From the NCBI RefSeq assembly GCF_900099915.1, contig NZ_FNDB01000010.1, positions 1 through 64,000 on the forward strand: a stretch of 64,000 nt of DNA, read 5' to 3'. The translations under genes were made by a program, and so were the position numbers. Every line of letters starts with the position of its first letter. The first letter of the stretch is position 1. This DNA is from Flavobacterium omnivorum. Lineage in GTDB: Bacteria > Bacteroidota > Bacteroidia > Flavobacteriales > Flavobacteriaceae. A model generated the notes under the pieces. That model was given only the letters and a program-made list of their open reading frames with translations. It was not told the DNA's origin and made no database searches. Below are positions 35,073-43,063 of this stretch, piece after piece.

Positions 35073-35771
35073 ATGAAACATATTATTTATTTATTTGTAT
35101 TTCTACCGGTTATGATGTGGGGACAATCAGATTTCGAAAAAGCAGAAAAACTTTATAAGGCGGATAAAATGGATCAAGCTAAGTTGGTTTTTGAATCTGT
35201 TTTGAAGTCTAACCCATCGGATTTAAAAACCATTGAATATCTTGGAGATATAGCTGGTCATGATAAATTGTGGGATAAGGCGATTGGCTATTATAAAAAA
35301 CTCAAGCAACTCAAATCTTCTGAAGCTAATTACCACTATAAATACGGTGGCGCTTTAGGAATGAAAGCCAAAGATTCGAACAAGTTTAAAGCCCTTGGAA
35401 TGATTGACGAAGTGAAGGCTTCCTTCGAAAAAGCAATCACCCTAAATTCAAAGCACATTGAAGCCCGTTGGGCCTTAATTGAGCTGTATATTCAGTTACC
35501 GGGAATTGTAGGTGGAAGCGAATCGAAAGCTATCAAATATTCCAATGAATTATTACGATTGTCGCCTGTTGACGGTTATTTGTCAAGAGGACATATTGAA
35601 GAATATTTTAAAAGATATAAAATAGCAGAACAACAATACAAAAAAGCGATAATGGCTGGAGGTTCCAAAACAAGTTATCAAAAATTAGCTAGCTTGTATA
35701 AAAACAAAATGCGGGATCCTGAAAAGGCAAAAACAGTATTAGAAACGTATGATAAAAAAAATCAGGACTAA
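35073..35771 (+). CDS. Secreted TPR-repeat protein
   Basis: The 232-residue protein has a signal peptide (MKHIIYLFVFLPVMMWGQ, cut after GQ or near it) and at least four tetratricopeptide-like helix pairs, for example DFEKAEKLYKADKMDQAKLVFESVL and IAEQQYKKAI. It should act in the periplasm as a protein interaction scaffold. Downstream at 43 nt is mpl, in the same direction; a link to murein recycling is possible but unproven. Confidence 0.82.
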   Translation: MKHIIYLFVFLPVMMWGQSDFEKAEKLYKADKMDQAKLVFESVLKSNPSDLKTIEYLGDIAGHDKLWDKAIGYYKKLKQLKSSEANYHYKYGGALGMKAKDSNKFKALGMIDEVKASFEKAITLNSKHIEARWALIELYIQLPGIVGGSESKAIKYSNELLRLSPVDGYLSRGHIEEYFKRYKIAEQQYKKAIMAGGSKTSYQKLASLYKNKMRDPEKAKTVLETYDKKNQD

Positions 35772-35814
35772 TTATAATTTCTTCTGAATCCAAAATTAAT
35801 AAACCAAAATTAGA

Positions 35815-37170
35815 ATGCGTACACATTTTATAGCTATCGGCGGAAGCGCCATGCACAATCTGGCCTTAGCACTACACAACAAAGGATATCAAGTTACAGG
35901 AAGTGACGATGCAATTTTTGAACCATCAAAATCAAGATTAGATAAAAAGGGGATTTTGCCTCCAGAATTAGGCTGGTTTCCTGAGAAAATAACGTCAGCT
36001 ATTGAAGCGGTTATTCTTGGTATGCATGCTAAAGCGGATAATCCTGAATTATTAAAAGCGCAGGAATTAGGACTAAAAATATATTCTTATCCGGAATTTC
36101 TTTACGAACAATCTAAAAATAAAACACGAGTAGTTATTGGCGGATCTCATGGAAAAACAACAATTACGTCAATGATTTTGCATGTTATGCATTACCATGA
36201 TATAGCGGTAGATTACATGGTTGGCGCACAGTTGGAAGGCTTCGATACGATGGTTCATCTTACGGAGGAGAATGATTTTATAGTTTTGGAAGGAGATGAA
36301 TATTTGTCTTCGCCAATTGATCGCCGACCTAAATTTCATTTGTATCAACCCAATATTGCATTGATTTCAGGGATCGCTTGGGATCATATCAATGTTTTTC
36401 CAACGTATGAGAATTACGTAGAACAGTTCGAAATTTTTATTGGTAAAATTACAAATGGTGGGATTCTCGTTTACAATGAAGATGATGCTGAAGTAAAACG
36501 GGTTGCTGAAGCCGCGACAAACCCAATTCGAAAATTAGCCTATCATACTCCAAAATATACCGTAAGTGACGGTGTGACATTGCTGGAAACTCCAGAAGGC
36601 GATATGCCAATTGAAGTTTTTGGAGCGCATAACCTTAACAATTTGGCTGGAGCCAAATGGATTTGTCAAAATATGGGCGTTGATGAAGCTGATTTTTATG
36701 AAGCCATAGCCAGTTTTAAAGGCGCTTCAAAACGATTGGAGAAAATTGCCGAAAGCAATACGAAAGTTGCCTATAAAGATTTTGCCCATTCACCAAGTAA
36801 GGTCGCAGCAACTACAAAAGCGGTGAAAGAACAATATCCTAATCGAACTTTAGTAGCGTGTTTAGAATTGCATACGTACAGTAGTTTGAATGCTGAATTC
36901 CTGAAAGAATACGAAGGTGCATTGGAATATGCCGATAAAGCGGTCGTTTTTTATTCGCCAGATGCGGTGAAAATCAAACAGCTTGAAGAAGTAACTTACG
37001 AACAGATTGCTAAAGCATTTAATCGTGAAGATTTAATTATTTATACTAATCCAAAAGATTTCAAAGACTATCTTTTCAACTTAAATCTTGAAAATGCTGC
37101 TTTGCTATTGATGAGTTCCGGTAATTACGGCGGATTAAACTTTGATGAAGTAAAGGAATTGGTAAAATAA
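35815..37170 (+). CDS. mpl: UDP-N-acetylmuramate:L-Ala-gamma-D-Glu-meso-DAP ligase
   Basis: The 451-residue Mur ligase reattaches recycled tripeptide to UDP-MurNAc. It begins HFIAIGGSAMHNLALALHNKGYQVTGSDD like Mpl and MurC, has the ATP loop GGSHGKTTITSMI near 116-128, EGDEYLSSPIDRRPKF and the HSPSKVAATTKAVKEQYP region of the C-terminal domain. The first-motif IGGSAMHNLA and the GDEYLSSPIDRR pattern favour Mpl over MurC. With anmK this supports active murein recycling in this organism. Confidence 0.92.
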   Translation: MRTHFIAIGGSAMHNLALALHNKGYQVTGSDDAIFEPSKSRLDKKGILPPELGWFPEKITSAIEAVILGMHAKADNPELLKAQELGLKIYSYPEFLYEQSKNKTRVVIGGSHGKTTITSMILHVMHYHDIAVDYMVGAQLEGFDTMVHLTEENDFIVLEGDEYLSSPIDRRPKFHLYQPNIALISGIAWDHINVFPTYENYVEQFEIFIGKITNGGILVYNEDDAEVKRVAEAATNPIRKLAYHTPKYTVSDGVTLLETPEGDMPIEVFGAHNLNNLAGAKWICQNMGVDEADFYEAIASFKGASKRLEKIAESNTKVAYKDFAHSPSKVAATTKAVKEQYPNRTLVACLELHTYSSLNAEFLKEYEGALEYADKAVVFYSPDAVKIKQLEEVTYEQIAKAFNREDLIIYTNPKDFKDYLFNLNLENAALLLMSSGNYGGLNFDEVKELVK

Positions 37171-37177
37171 AAGTGGT

Positions 37178-37636
37178 ATGAAAGATAATAGTAGAATTGT
37201 TAAGGCTACCAGTGAAAACCCAGATTTTGTAAATTTGATCAAAGCATTAGATGAAAGTTTATGGGAGCGTTATCCGGAATTAAAATCGGATTATTGGGGT
37301 AATAATATTTTGGAATTAAATCCGAATGTTGTTATTCTTTATATTGAAGACAAAGCCGTTGGTTGTGGTTGTTTCAAAAAATACGATACAAATACAATTG
37401 AAATAAAACGTATGTTTGTTTCACCTGAAGCTCGAGGAATGGGTTTGGCGCAAACTATTTTACTTGAATTGGAAGGTTGGGCACATGATTTAGGATATTC
37501 GTTTTCTGTTTTGGAAACTTTATACAAACAAAAAGAAGCGATTGCTTTATATCAAAAAACAGGATATAAAATTGTTGATAATTACGAGCCTTATGTAGGT
37601 TTAGAAAATAGTATTTGCATGCGGAAATCAATTTAA
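37178..37636 (+). CDS. GNAT family N-acetyltransferase
   Basis: The 152-residue protein has the acetyl-CoA motif VSPEARGMGLAQTILLELEGWA (about 76-98; R-x-x-G-x-G/A form RGMGLA) and a C-terminal YKQKEAIALYQKTGYKIV, both typical of GNAT enzymes. The substrate is unknown. It is 7 nt after mpl and 12 nt before radC, within one operon-like run. Confidence 0.88.
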   Translation: MKDNSRIVKATSENPDFVNLIKALDESLWERYPELKSDYWGNNILELNPNVVILYIEDKAVGCGCFKKYDTNTIEIKRMFVSPEARGMGLAQTILLELEGWAHDLGYSFSVLETLYKQKEAIALYQKTGYKIVDNYEPYVGLENSICMRKSI

Positions 37637-37648
37637 ACAACAAAATGA

Positions 37649-38344
37649 ATGGCTGAAAATTCCTTTTTCCCTATAACGAATTGGTCCGAAGACGATAAGC
37701 CACGCGAAAAACTGATGCTCAAAGGCAAAAGTGTTTTGAGTGATGCGGAATTAATTGCCATTTTGATTGGTTCAGGAAGTAGGAGTGAATCAGCTGTGGA
37801 TTTAAGCAAACGGATTTTGGCTAGTGTTGATAATAATTTGAATGCGCTGGGAAAGTTATCGTTGTCTCAACTCATGCAATTCAAAGGAATAGGAGAGGCG
37901 AAAGCAATTTCGATAATTGCTGCTTTAGAATTAGGAAGACGCCGAAGAGGAGAAGATGCAGTAGAATTGAAGAAAATAACTTCGAGTAAAATCATTTTCG
38001 AAATCATGCAACCTATTATTGGGGAATTGCCACACGAGGAATTTTGGATCATTTACATGAATAATTCAAATAAGGTGATTGCTAAATCGCAGTTAAGTAA
38101 AGGCGGTATTACTGGAACGCTAGTTGATGTTCGCATTGTCTTTAAATCGGCTCTAGAAATTGGAGCTACAGCCTTAATACTATGCCATAATCATCCTTCG
38201 GGCACTTTGATTCCTAGTGATGCAGACAAGCAAATTACAAGGAAATTGAAATTAGCTGGAGATAGTTTAGAAATAAAAGTCTTGGATCATCTCATTATAA
38301 CTGAAAACAGTTATTTCAGCTTTGCAGATGAAGGAATATTTTAA
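37649..38344 (+). CDS. radC: RadC family JAB-domain protein
   Basis: The 231-residue protein has an N-terminal helix-hairpin-helix part (LMQFKGIGEAKAISIIAALELGRRR) and a C-terminal JAB/MPN+ domain with HEEFWIIYMNN and the zinc motif CHNHPSGTLIPSDAD. The RadC name reflects an old mapping; a DNA-repair role was not confirmed in E. coli, and the true activity is unknown. It lies within the mpl-yjjG run. Confidence 0.92.
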   Translation: MAENSFFPITNWSEDDKPREKLMLKGKSVLSDAELIAILIGSGSRSESAVDLSKRILASVDNNLNALGKLSLSQLMQFKGIGEAKAISIIAALELGRRRRGEDAVELKKITSSKIIFEIMQPIIGELPHEEFWIIYMNNSNKVIAKSQLSKGGITGTLVDVRIVFKSALEIGATALILCHNHPSGTLIPSDADKQITRKLKLAGDSLEIKVLDHLIITENSYFSFADEGIF

Positions 38345-38353
38345 AATTTAAAA

Positions 38354-39043
38354 ATGAAACAAACACACATAAAAGACGTATTTTTCGATTTAGACCATAC
38401 ACTTTGGGATTTTGATAAAAATTCAGAGTTGACTTTCGAGGGGATTTTTAATAGAAATCATCCCGAAATTGAAACCAAACAATTTATTGAAAAATACGTA
38501 CCCATTAATCAAGAATGTTGGAAGTTGTATCAATATGATAAAATTACACATCAAGAATTGCGATACAATCGACTGAAACATTCTTTTGATGCTATAAATT
38601 ATACAATTTCCGATGAAGAAATAGATGTTATTGCTGAGGATTATCTTCGTTTTTTACCCGATAACAATCACCTTTTTGATGGAACAATTGAAGTTTTAGA
38701 GTATTTAAATCAAAGATATACACTTCATATAATTACAAATGGATTTGCGGAGGTTCAATATAAAAAGATAAGTAATTCTAAGATTGAGTCTTATTTTCGA
38801 ACCGTTACTAATTCTGAAATGGCTGGAGTTAAGAAACCAAATCCACTAATTTTTAATTTTGCTTTAGATTTGGCTAAAGCCAAAAAAGAAAGTAGCATTA
38901 TGATTGGAGATAGCTTTGATGCAGACGTTCAAGGAGCGATTGACGCAGGATTAGATGCGGTATTTTTCAACGAAGCAAAAATTGAAGTTGGAAGTCACAT
39001 TAAACAAATTAACCATTTATTAGAAATCAAAAAATATTTATAA
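38354..39043 (+). CDS. YjjG-type noncanonical pyrimidine nucleotidase (HAD family)
   Basis: The 229-residue protein has HAD motif I FFDLDHTLWDF (Asp12, Asp14), motif II HIITNGFAEVQ, the Lys of motif III in VKKPNPLIFNF and motif IV MIGDSFDADVQGA. The helical cap and the sequence DLDHTLWDFDKNS match YjjG, which dephosphorylates nucleotides including damaged or noncanonical pyrimidines. It is 9 nt after radC and 3 nt before the next gene. Confidence 0.9.
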   Translation: MKQTHIKDVFFDLDHTLWDFDKNSELTFEGIFNRNHPEIETKQFIEKYVPINQECWKLYQYDKITHQELRYNRLKHSFDAINYTISDEEIDVIAEDYLRFLPDNNHLFDGTIEVLEYLNQRYTLHIITNGFAEVQYKKISNSKIESYFRTVTNSEMAGVKKPNPLIFNFALDLAKAKKESSIMIGDSFDADVQGAIDAGLDAVFFNEAKIEVGSHIKQINHLLEIKKYL

Positions 39044-39046
39044 ACT

Positions 39047-39793
39047 ATGAAAAAGTTATTTCTATTCGTACTAGTACTAGCAATTAATTATTCGTACGCT
39101 CAATCCGTAAATGAGTATAAGGCAGTAATCGTTCCTTTGAAATATGAATTTCTAAAGGGAGAGAATCAATACCGTTTGAACACTATAACTAAGTTTAATT
39201 TAAATAAGGCAGGCTTCGTTTCTTTTTATAGTAACGAGACAATTCCTGATGAATACAGTGATCGTTGCGATTTATTGTATGCTGATGTAGTTAATGATAG
39301 TGGTTTTTTGACAACAAGATTGTTCATCACTTTGAAGGATTGCTATGGTAAAATCATTTTTCAATCGGCTGCTGGTAAAAGTAAAGAAAAAGACTATAAA
39401 AATGCTTATAATGAAGCGCTAGCTCAAGCCTTCGAATCCGTATATGAGTTGCAATATAAATACAGTGGGACTCGTGCTAAGACTCAGCCGGCAGTTGTTG
39501 CAGCTGCTGCCACTCCTATAATAAAGGAAATGGTAGCCGTAACAGAATTAAAGCCCAGTCTTACAAGTAAAGAGGGCACTATGCTTTACGCTCAGGCCAC
39601 CGAAACTGGTTTTCAGCTTATTGACAATACTCCAAAAGTAATTATGAAGTTGTTTAAAACATCCCAAGCCAATTCATTTATTGCAATAAGAGATACAGTT
39701 CAAGGATCTTTAATTTTGAAAGACAATCAATGGTATTTTGAATATTATCAAAATGATAAATTAATTTCTGAAAAAGTAGCGGTTAAGTTTTAA
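39047..39793 (+). CDS. Secreted protein of unknown function
   Basis: I do not recognise this family. The 248-residue protein has a signal peptide (MKKLFLFVLVLAINYSYAQ), an N-terminal domain of alternating strands (about 20-140) with two cysteines (SDRCDLLYAD and LKDCYGK), an Ala/Thr-rich linker around 150-165 and a C-terminal strand-rich part (IKDNQWYFEYYQND-like). It is expected in the periplasm or outer membrane. It follows yjjG by 3 nt and ends the operon at the terminator 39823-39858. Confidence 0.7.
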   Translation: MKKLFLFVLVLAINYSYAQSVNEYKAVIVPLKYEFLKGENQYRLNTITKFNLNKAGFVSFYSNETIPDEYSDRCDLLYADVVNDSGFLTTRLFITLKDCYGKIIFQSAAGKSKEKDYKNAYNEALAQAFESVYELQYKYSGTRAKTQPAVVAAAATPIIKEMVAVTELKPSLTSKEGTMLYAQATETGFQLIDNTPKVIMKLFKTSQANSFIAIRDTVQGSLILKDNQWYFEYYQNDKLISEKVAVKF

Positions 39794-39822
39794 TTTCTTA
39801 CTCTTCATTTCCTACCTAATTT

Positions 39823-39858
39823 CATAAAAAAAGTCTTGCCTAATAGACTTTTTTTATG
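39823..39858. terminator. Bidirectional terminator before rarA
   Basis: CATAAAAAAAGTCT and its exact complement AGACTTTTTTTATG form a 14-bp stem around an 8-nt loop (TGCCTAAT). It is placed between convergent genes, 29 nt after one stop and 4 nt from the other. Confidence 0.9.
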
Positions 39859-39862
39859 GAAT

Positions 39863-41140
39863 TTAATATCCGTATTTATTTTTCCAACGGTTTTTCAGAA
39901 ATTCTCGTATGCTGTTTTCCCTTGAATTGTTTCCAGGAATATAAATAGGTTTTTTGCTTATGGCATCAGGTAAAAATTCTTGTTCTGCAAAATTATTAGT
40001 GTAATCATGGGCGTATTTGTACTCTTCACCATATCCTAGCTCTTTCATTAATTTTGTAGGGGCATTGCGCAGGTGAATAGGAACCGGTAAATCTCCGGTT
40101 TGTTTTACTAACTGTTGTGCTGTTCCAATTGCTAAATAGGAAGCATTACTTTTAGGGGAAGTCGCAAGGTAAACCGCACATTGGCTTAATATGATTCGGC
40201 TTTCCGGATACCCAATCGTAGACACAGCCTGAAATGTATTATTGGCCATAATAAAGGCAGTAGGATTTGCATTTCCTATATCTTCACTGCTGAGAATAAG
40301 CATTCGTCGGGCTATGAATTTTACATCCTCACCGCCTTCGATCATTCGCGCTAGCCAGTAAACAGTGCCATTAGGATCGCTGCCTCGAATCGATTTTATA
40401 AAAGCAGAAACAATGTCATAATGTTGTTCTCCAGTTTTGTCATACAAAACAGTATTTTGTTGTACCAAAGCAAAAACACGATCATTAGTGATTATTACTT
40501 CGTCTTCATTGGAAGCGTTTACAACAAGTTCAAAAATATTTAACAGTTTACGTCCATCTCCGCCGGAAAGTCGCAATAAGGCTTCGGTCTCGTTTAGTTT
40601 AATGTTTTTAGTAGATAAATAAGCGTCTGTCTTAATAGCGCGTTTCAGTAGTGACTCAAGATCTTTTTTAGTAAAGGCATTCAATACGTAGACCTGACAG
40701 CGGGAAAGTAATGCGGGAATCACTTCAAAGCTTGGATTTTCAGTTGTAGCGCCTATCAGCGTAATCCAACCTTTTTCAACAGCAGCCAATAGCGAATCCT
40801 GTTGGGATTTGCTAAAACGGTGAATCTCATCAATAAAAAGAATAGGATTTTTTGCAGTAAATAAACCACCACTTTGCTTTGCTTTTTCAATCACTTCCCT
40901 AATATCCTTAACCCCTGAATTAATCGCACTCAAAATATAAAAGGGACGTTTGGATTCTTGTGCGATTATTTGTGCTAGTGTAGTTTTTCCAGTTCCTGGC
41001 GGCCCCCATAAAATTAATGATGGGATAATTCCTTTTATTATTTGTTGCGTCAACGATCCATTGGGTCCCACGAGATGGGATTGACTGATGTAGTCTTCTA
41101 ATTTTTGAGGGCGTATGCGTTCTGCAAGTGGTGCTTCCAT
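39863..41140 (-). CDS. rarA: Replication-associated recombination protein A (AAA ATPase)
   Basis: This 425-residue clamp-loader-like ATPase acts at stalled replication forks. It has Walker [14 protein letters not shown] near 45-57, Walker [17 protein letters not shown], sensor [10 protein letters not shown] and the family C-terminal domain with [22 protein letters not shown] and YKYAHDY segments. The opening [22 protein letters not shown] is standard. A TATTTTCG sequence (41182-41189, minus) resembles its -7 box. Confidence 0.95.
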   Translation of the reverse strand: MEAPLAERIRPQKLEDYISQSHLVGPNGSLTQQIIKGIIPSLILWGPPGTGKTTLAQIIAQESKRPFYILSAINSGVKDIREVIEKAKQSGGLFTAKNPILFIDEIHRFSKSQQDSLLAAVEKGWITLIGATTENPSFEVIPALLSRCQVYVLNAFTKKDLESLLKRAIKTDAYLSTKNIKLNETEALLRLSGGDGRKLLNIFELVVNASNEDEVIITNDRVFALVQQNTVLYDKTGEQHYDIVSAFIKSIRGSDPNGTVYWLARMIEGGEDVKFIARRMLILSSEDIGNANPTAFIMANNTFQAVSTIGYPESRIILSQCAVYLATSPKSNASYLAIGTAQQLVKQTGDLPVPIHLRNAPTKLMKELGYGEEYKYAHDYTNNFAEQEFLPDAISKKPIYIPGNNSRENSIREFLKNRWKNKYGY

Positions 41141-41218
41141 TTTTTCTTTAAATCTAAAATCTAATTTCGTTACTGTTCAATCGAAAATATGACTTTGGTA
41201 AAATTACTATTTTTATTT

Positions 41219-41304
41219 GGAGCTATTTCCGGCTGTACACTATATCTTTTCTATCTCGTTAAAAAACGAGCTAGAAAAGGATGCCGCTTCCATCCGGGCT
41301 AGGG
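41219..41304 (+). repeat. Intergenic hairpin repeat, family 1, compact copy A
   Basis: This 86-bp element begins GGAGCTATTTCC followed by GGCTGTACA, and ends GCCGCTTCCATCCGGGCTAGGG. These ends match the two longer copies at 17577-17719 (minus) and 30453-30596. The middle is a simpler hairpin (41247-41278): TTTTCTA-T-CTCGTT pairs with AACGAG-C-TAGAAAA, and the long loop of the other copies is missing. It lies in the 271-nt gap between the starts of rarA and the rhomboid gene, not after a stop codon. Confidence 0.65.
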
Positions 41305-41411
41305 ACTGATACTTTAGAAAGCCTTTTTAATTTAAATATGACAAAATAGCATTAAATTGCTTTTGGATAAGTTTTTGAATTAATATCAAAATGTAAAATC
41401 TCACCCTATTC

Positions 41412-42200
41412 ATGGAAAAGCATTTTAAATTTACGAATTCAGTTATTGGACTGCCCCTTTTTTTTGTGGTGTTGTTGTGGTTTGTTTTTTGGCTCCAAAT
41501 TCGATTTGATATTGACTTTGTCGAAAATGGGATTTACCCTAGAACTTTTTCAGGTTTACAAGGTGTTTTTTTTAGTCCATTCATTCATGCCGATATAGAA
41601 CATCTTTATAACAATTCCATTCCGCTCTTGATTTTATTAACTGCTTTACAATTTTTTTATGCAGAGCAATCGATAAAAGTTATTGTATACGGTATTTTAA
41701 TTTCGGGTTGTATCACTTGGAGTATTGGAAGAGAAAATTACCATGTAGGCGCAAGCGGATTAATTTATGTGTTGTTTAGTTTTGTTTTTTTTAAAGGCAT
41801 ACTAACGAAGTACAATAGGCTTGTCGCTTTGTCGCTAGCTGTGATAGTTGTTTATGGTGGCTTGGTTTGGTATGTTTTTCCAAGTCCTGAGAGTACTGGA
41901 AACAAATCTATTTCTTGGGAAGGACATTTGGGAGGATTGCTCGCGGGATTTTTTCTTTCTTTAGTTTATAAAACTCCTGAGTATAAGAAAGTGATTAAAT
42001 ACGATTGGGAACACCCTGACTTTGATGCTACAGCAGATAAATTTATGCAGCGTTTTGATGAAAACGGAAACTTTGTAAATATCCCTAAAATTGAAGAATT
42101 TGCTGACCAACAGGTATTCGTGTCTTATTATACGATCAATGTTCCTGTAAAATATGAGATTGTCTCAAACGGAAAAAATGAATCAAAACCGGAGTTTTAA
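41412..42200 (+). CDS. Rhomboid family intramembrane serine protease
   Basis: The 262-residue membrane protein has about six membrane helices. The catalytic pair is visible as the serine of VGASGLIYVLFSF and the histidine of WEGHLGGLLAGF, with the L1-loop region NNSIPLLILLTAL. Rhomboids cut helices within the inner membrane. The hydrophilic C-terminal tail of about 70 residues is cytoplasmic or periplasmic and is of unknown use. It converges with rlmB. Confidence 0.88.
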   Translation: MEKHFKFTNSVIGLPLFFVVLLWFVFWLQIRFDIDFVENGIYPRTFSGLQGVFFSPFIHADIEHLYNNSIPLLILLTALQFFYAEQSIKVIVYGILISGCITWSIGRENYHVGASGLIYVLFSFVFFKGILTKYNRLVALSLAVIVVYGGLVWYVFPSPESTGNKSISWEGHLGGLLAGFFLSLVYKTPEYKKVIKYDWEHPDFDATADKFMQRFDENGNFVNIPKIEEFADQQVFVSYYTINVPVKYEIVSNGKNESKPEF

Positions 42201-42263
42201 TTCATTTTATATTTTCACTGTCTTAGTTCTCTTCCCTTTTGGGCGGGTCGGAAGTGGACGGAT

Positions 42264-42998
42264 TTAACTTCTTTGTCTTACGGCTTCATACAAAAAAGCA
42301 CCACAAGCTACTGAAACATTCAAAGACCCTATAGTTCCAAACATAGGTAGTTTTGCTTTTTCATCTACAATTTTAAGAACCGATGGGTTTACACCACGAT
42401 CTTCCGATCCCATAATAATTGCAACGGGCTCGTTTAAAGCGATGTCATATATAGTTATGTCTGTTTTTTCAGTTGCAGCGACAGTTTTAATACCGCTTGC
42501 TTGCAACAGAAAAATGGCGTCTTTTATATGTTCTACTTTACAAATCGGAATATTAAATACAGCACCAGCCGACGTTTTAACGGTATCGCCATTTACGGGC
42601 GCTGAACCTGCCTTTTGAACAATAATTCCATTTACTCCGGTACATTCTGCAGTTCTTATGATCGCGCCAAAATTGCGAGCATCAGAGATTTGATCTAATA
42701 TTAAAAATAAGGGTTTCTTTCCGTTTTCAACAACAGATTCAATTAAAGATTCTAGATCAAAAAAGGATATCGGCGATATCGTTGCTACTGCACCTTGATG
42801 ATTATTAGGGGTCAGTCTGTTAAGTTTTTCAACCGGTACATAGGAAAAATTAATGTTTCCACGCTTCATTACTTTCATTAAGTCTTTCATTAGTTCGCTG
42901 CTCGCTTCCTTTTGAATATAAACTTTATCTACTGTTGCGCCTGCTTGGATGGCTTCAATTATCGCCCTAATCCCAAATATTTGATGTTCTTTTTCCAT
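42264..42998 (-). CDS. rlmB: 23S rRNA (guanosine-2'-O-)-methyltransferase RlmB
   Basis: This SPOUT enzyme (244 residues) methylates the ribose of a guanosine in 23S rRNA. It has an N-terminal L30e-like substrate domain (MEKEHQIFGIRAIIEAI) and the trefoil-knot motifs LDQISDARNFGAIIRTAECTG, IIMGSEDRGV and GSLNVSVACGAFLYEA. The ATG at 42996-42998 is chosen over one at 43034, because the latter lies upstream of the promoter box. The mRNA is predicted to be leaderless. Confidence 0.95.
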   Translation of the reverse strand: MEKEHQIFGIRAIIEAIQAGATVDKVYIQKEASSELMKDLMKVMKRGNINFSYVPVEKLNRLTPNNHQGAVATISPISFFDLESLIESVVENGKKPLFLILDQISDARNFGAIIRTAECTGVNGIIVQKAGSAPVNGDTVKTSAGAVFNIPICKVEHIKDAIFLLQASGIKTVAATEKTDITIYDIALNEPVAIIMGSEDRGVNPSVLKIVDEKAKLPMFGTIGSLNVSVACGAFLYEAVRQRS

Positions 42999-43002
42999 GG
43001 TG

Positions 43003-43010
43003 CAAATGTA
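43003..43010 (-). promoter_or_regulatory. -7 box four bases before the rlmB start (leaderless)
   Basis: The minus strand reads TACATTTG, then CACC, then the rlmB ATG at 42998. The box lies directly after the T run of the susD terminator hairpin, so termination of susCD and initiation of rlmB share one short stretch. Confidence 0.65.
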
Positions 43011-43011
43011 T

Positions 43012-43044
43012 AAAAAAAAACCACCAGCTTTCACTGATGGTTTT
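43012..43044 (-). terminator. Terminator of susC-susD
   Basis: On the minus strand AAAACCATCAG pairs with CTGGTGGTTTT (one G-U pair) around a 6-nt loop, followed by nine T. It begins 19 nt after the susD stop. Confidence 0.85.
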
Positions 43045-43063
43045 AAAATAATTTTACTGAGAA

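Noticed and set aside
41189..41302. A 37-codon frame (ATG 41189, TAG 41302) with a hydrophobic start and basic tail, resembling a small membrane peptide.
   Set aside because: Most of it is the repeat element at 41219-41304, whose hairpin dictates the residues. No promoter box precedes it.
42230..42260. TTTTGGGCGGGTCGG after the rhomboid gene, similar to the family-2 repeat ends GGGCGTGACC and GGTCGGGC with the middle missing.
   Set aside because: Only about 15 bases match and no hairpin remains, so a decayed copy cannot be separated from chance.
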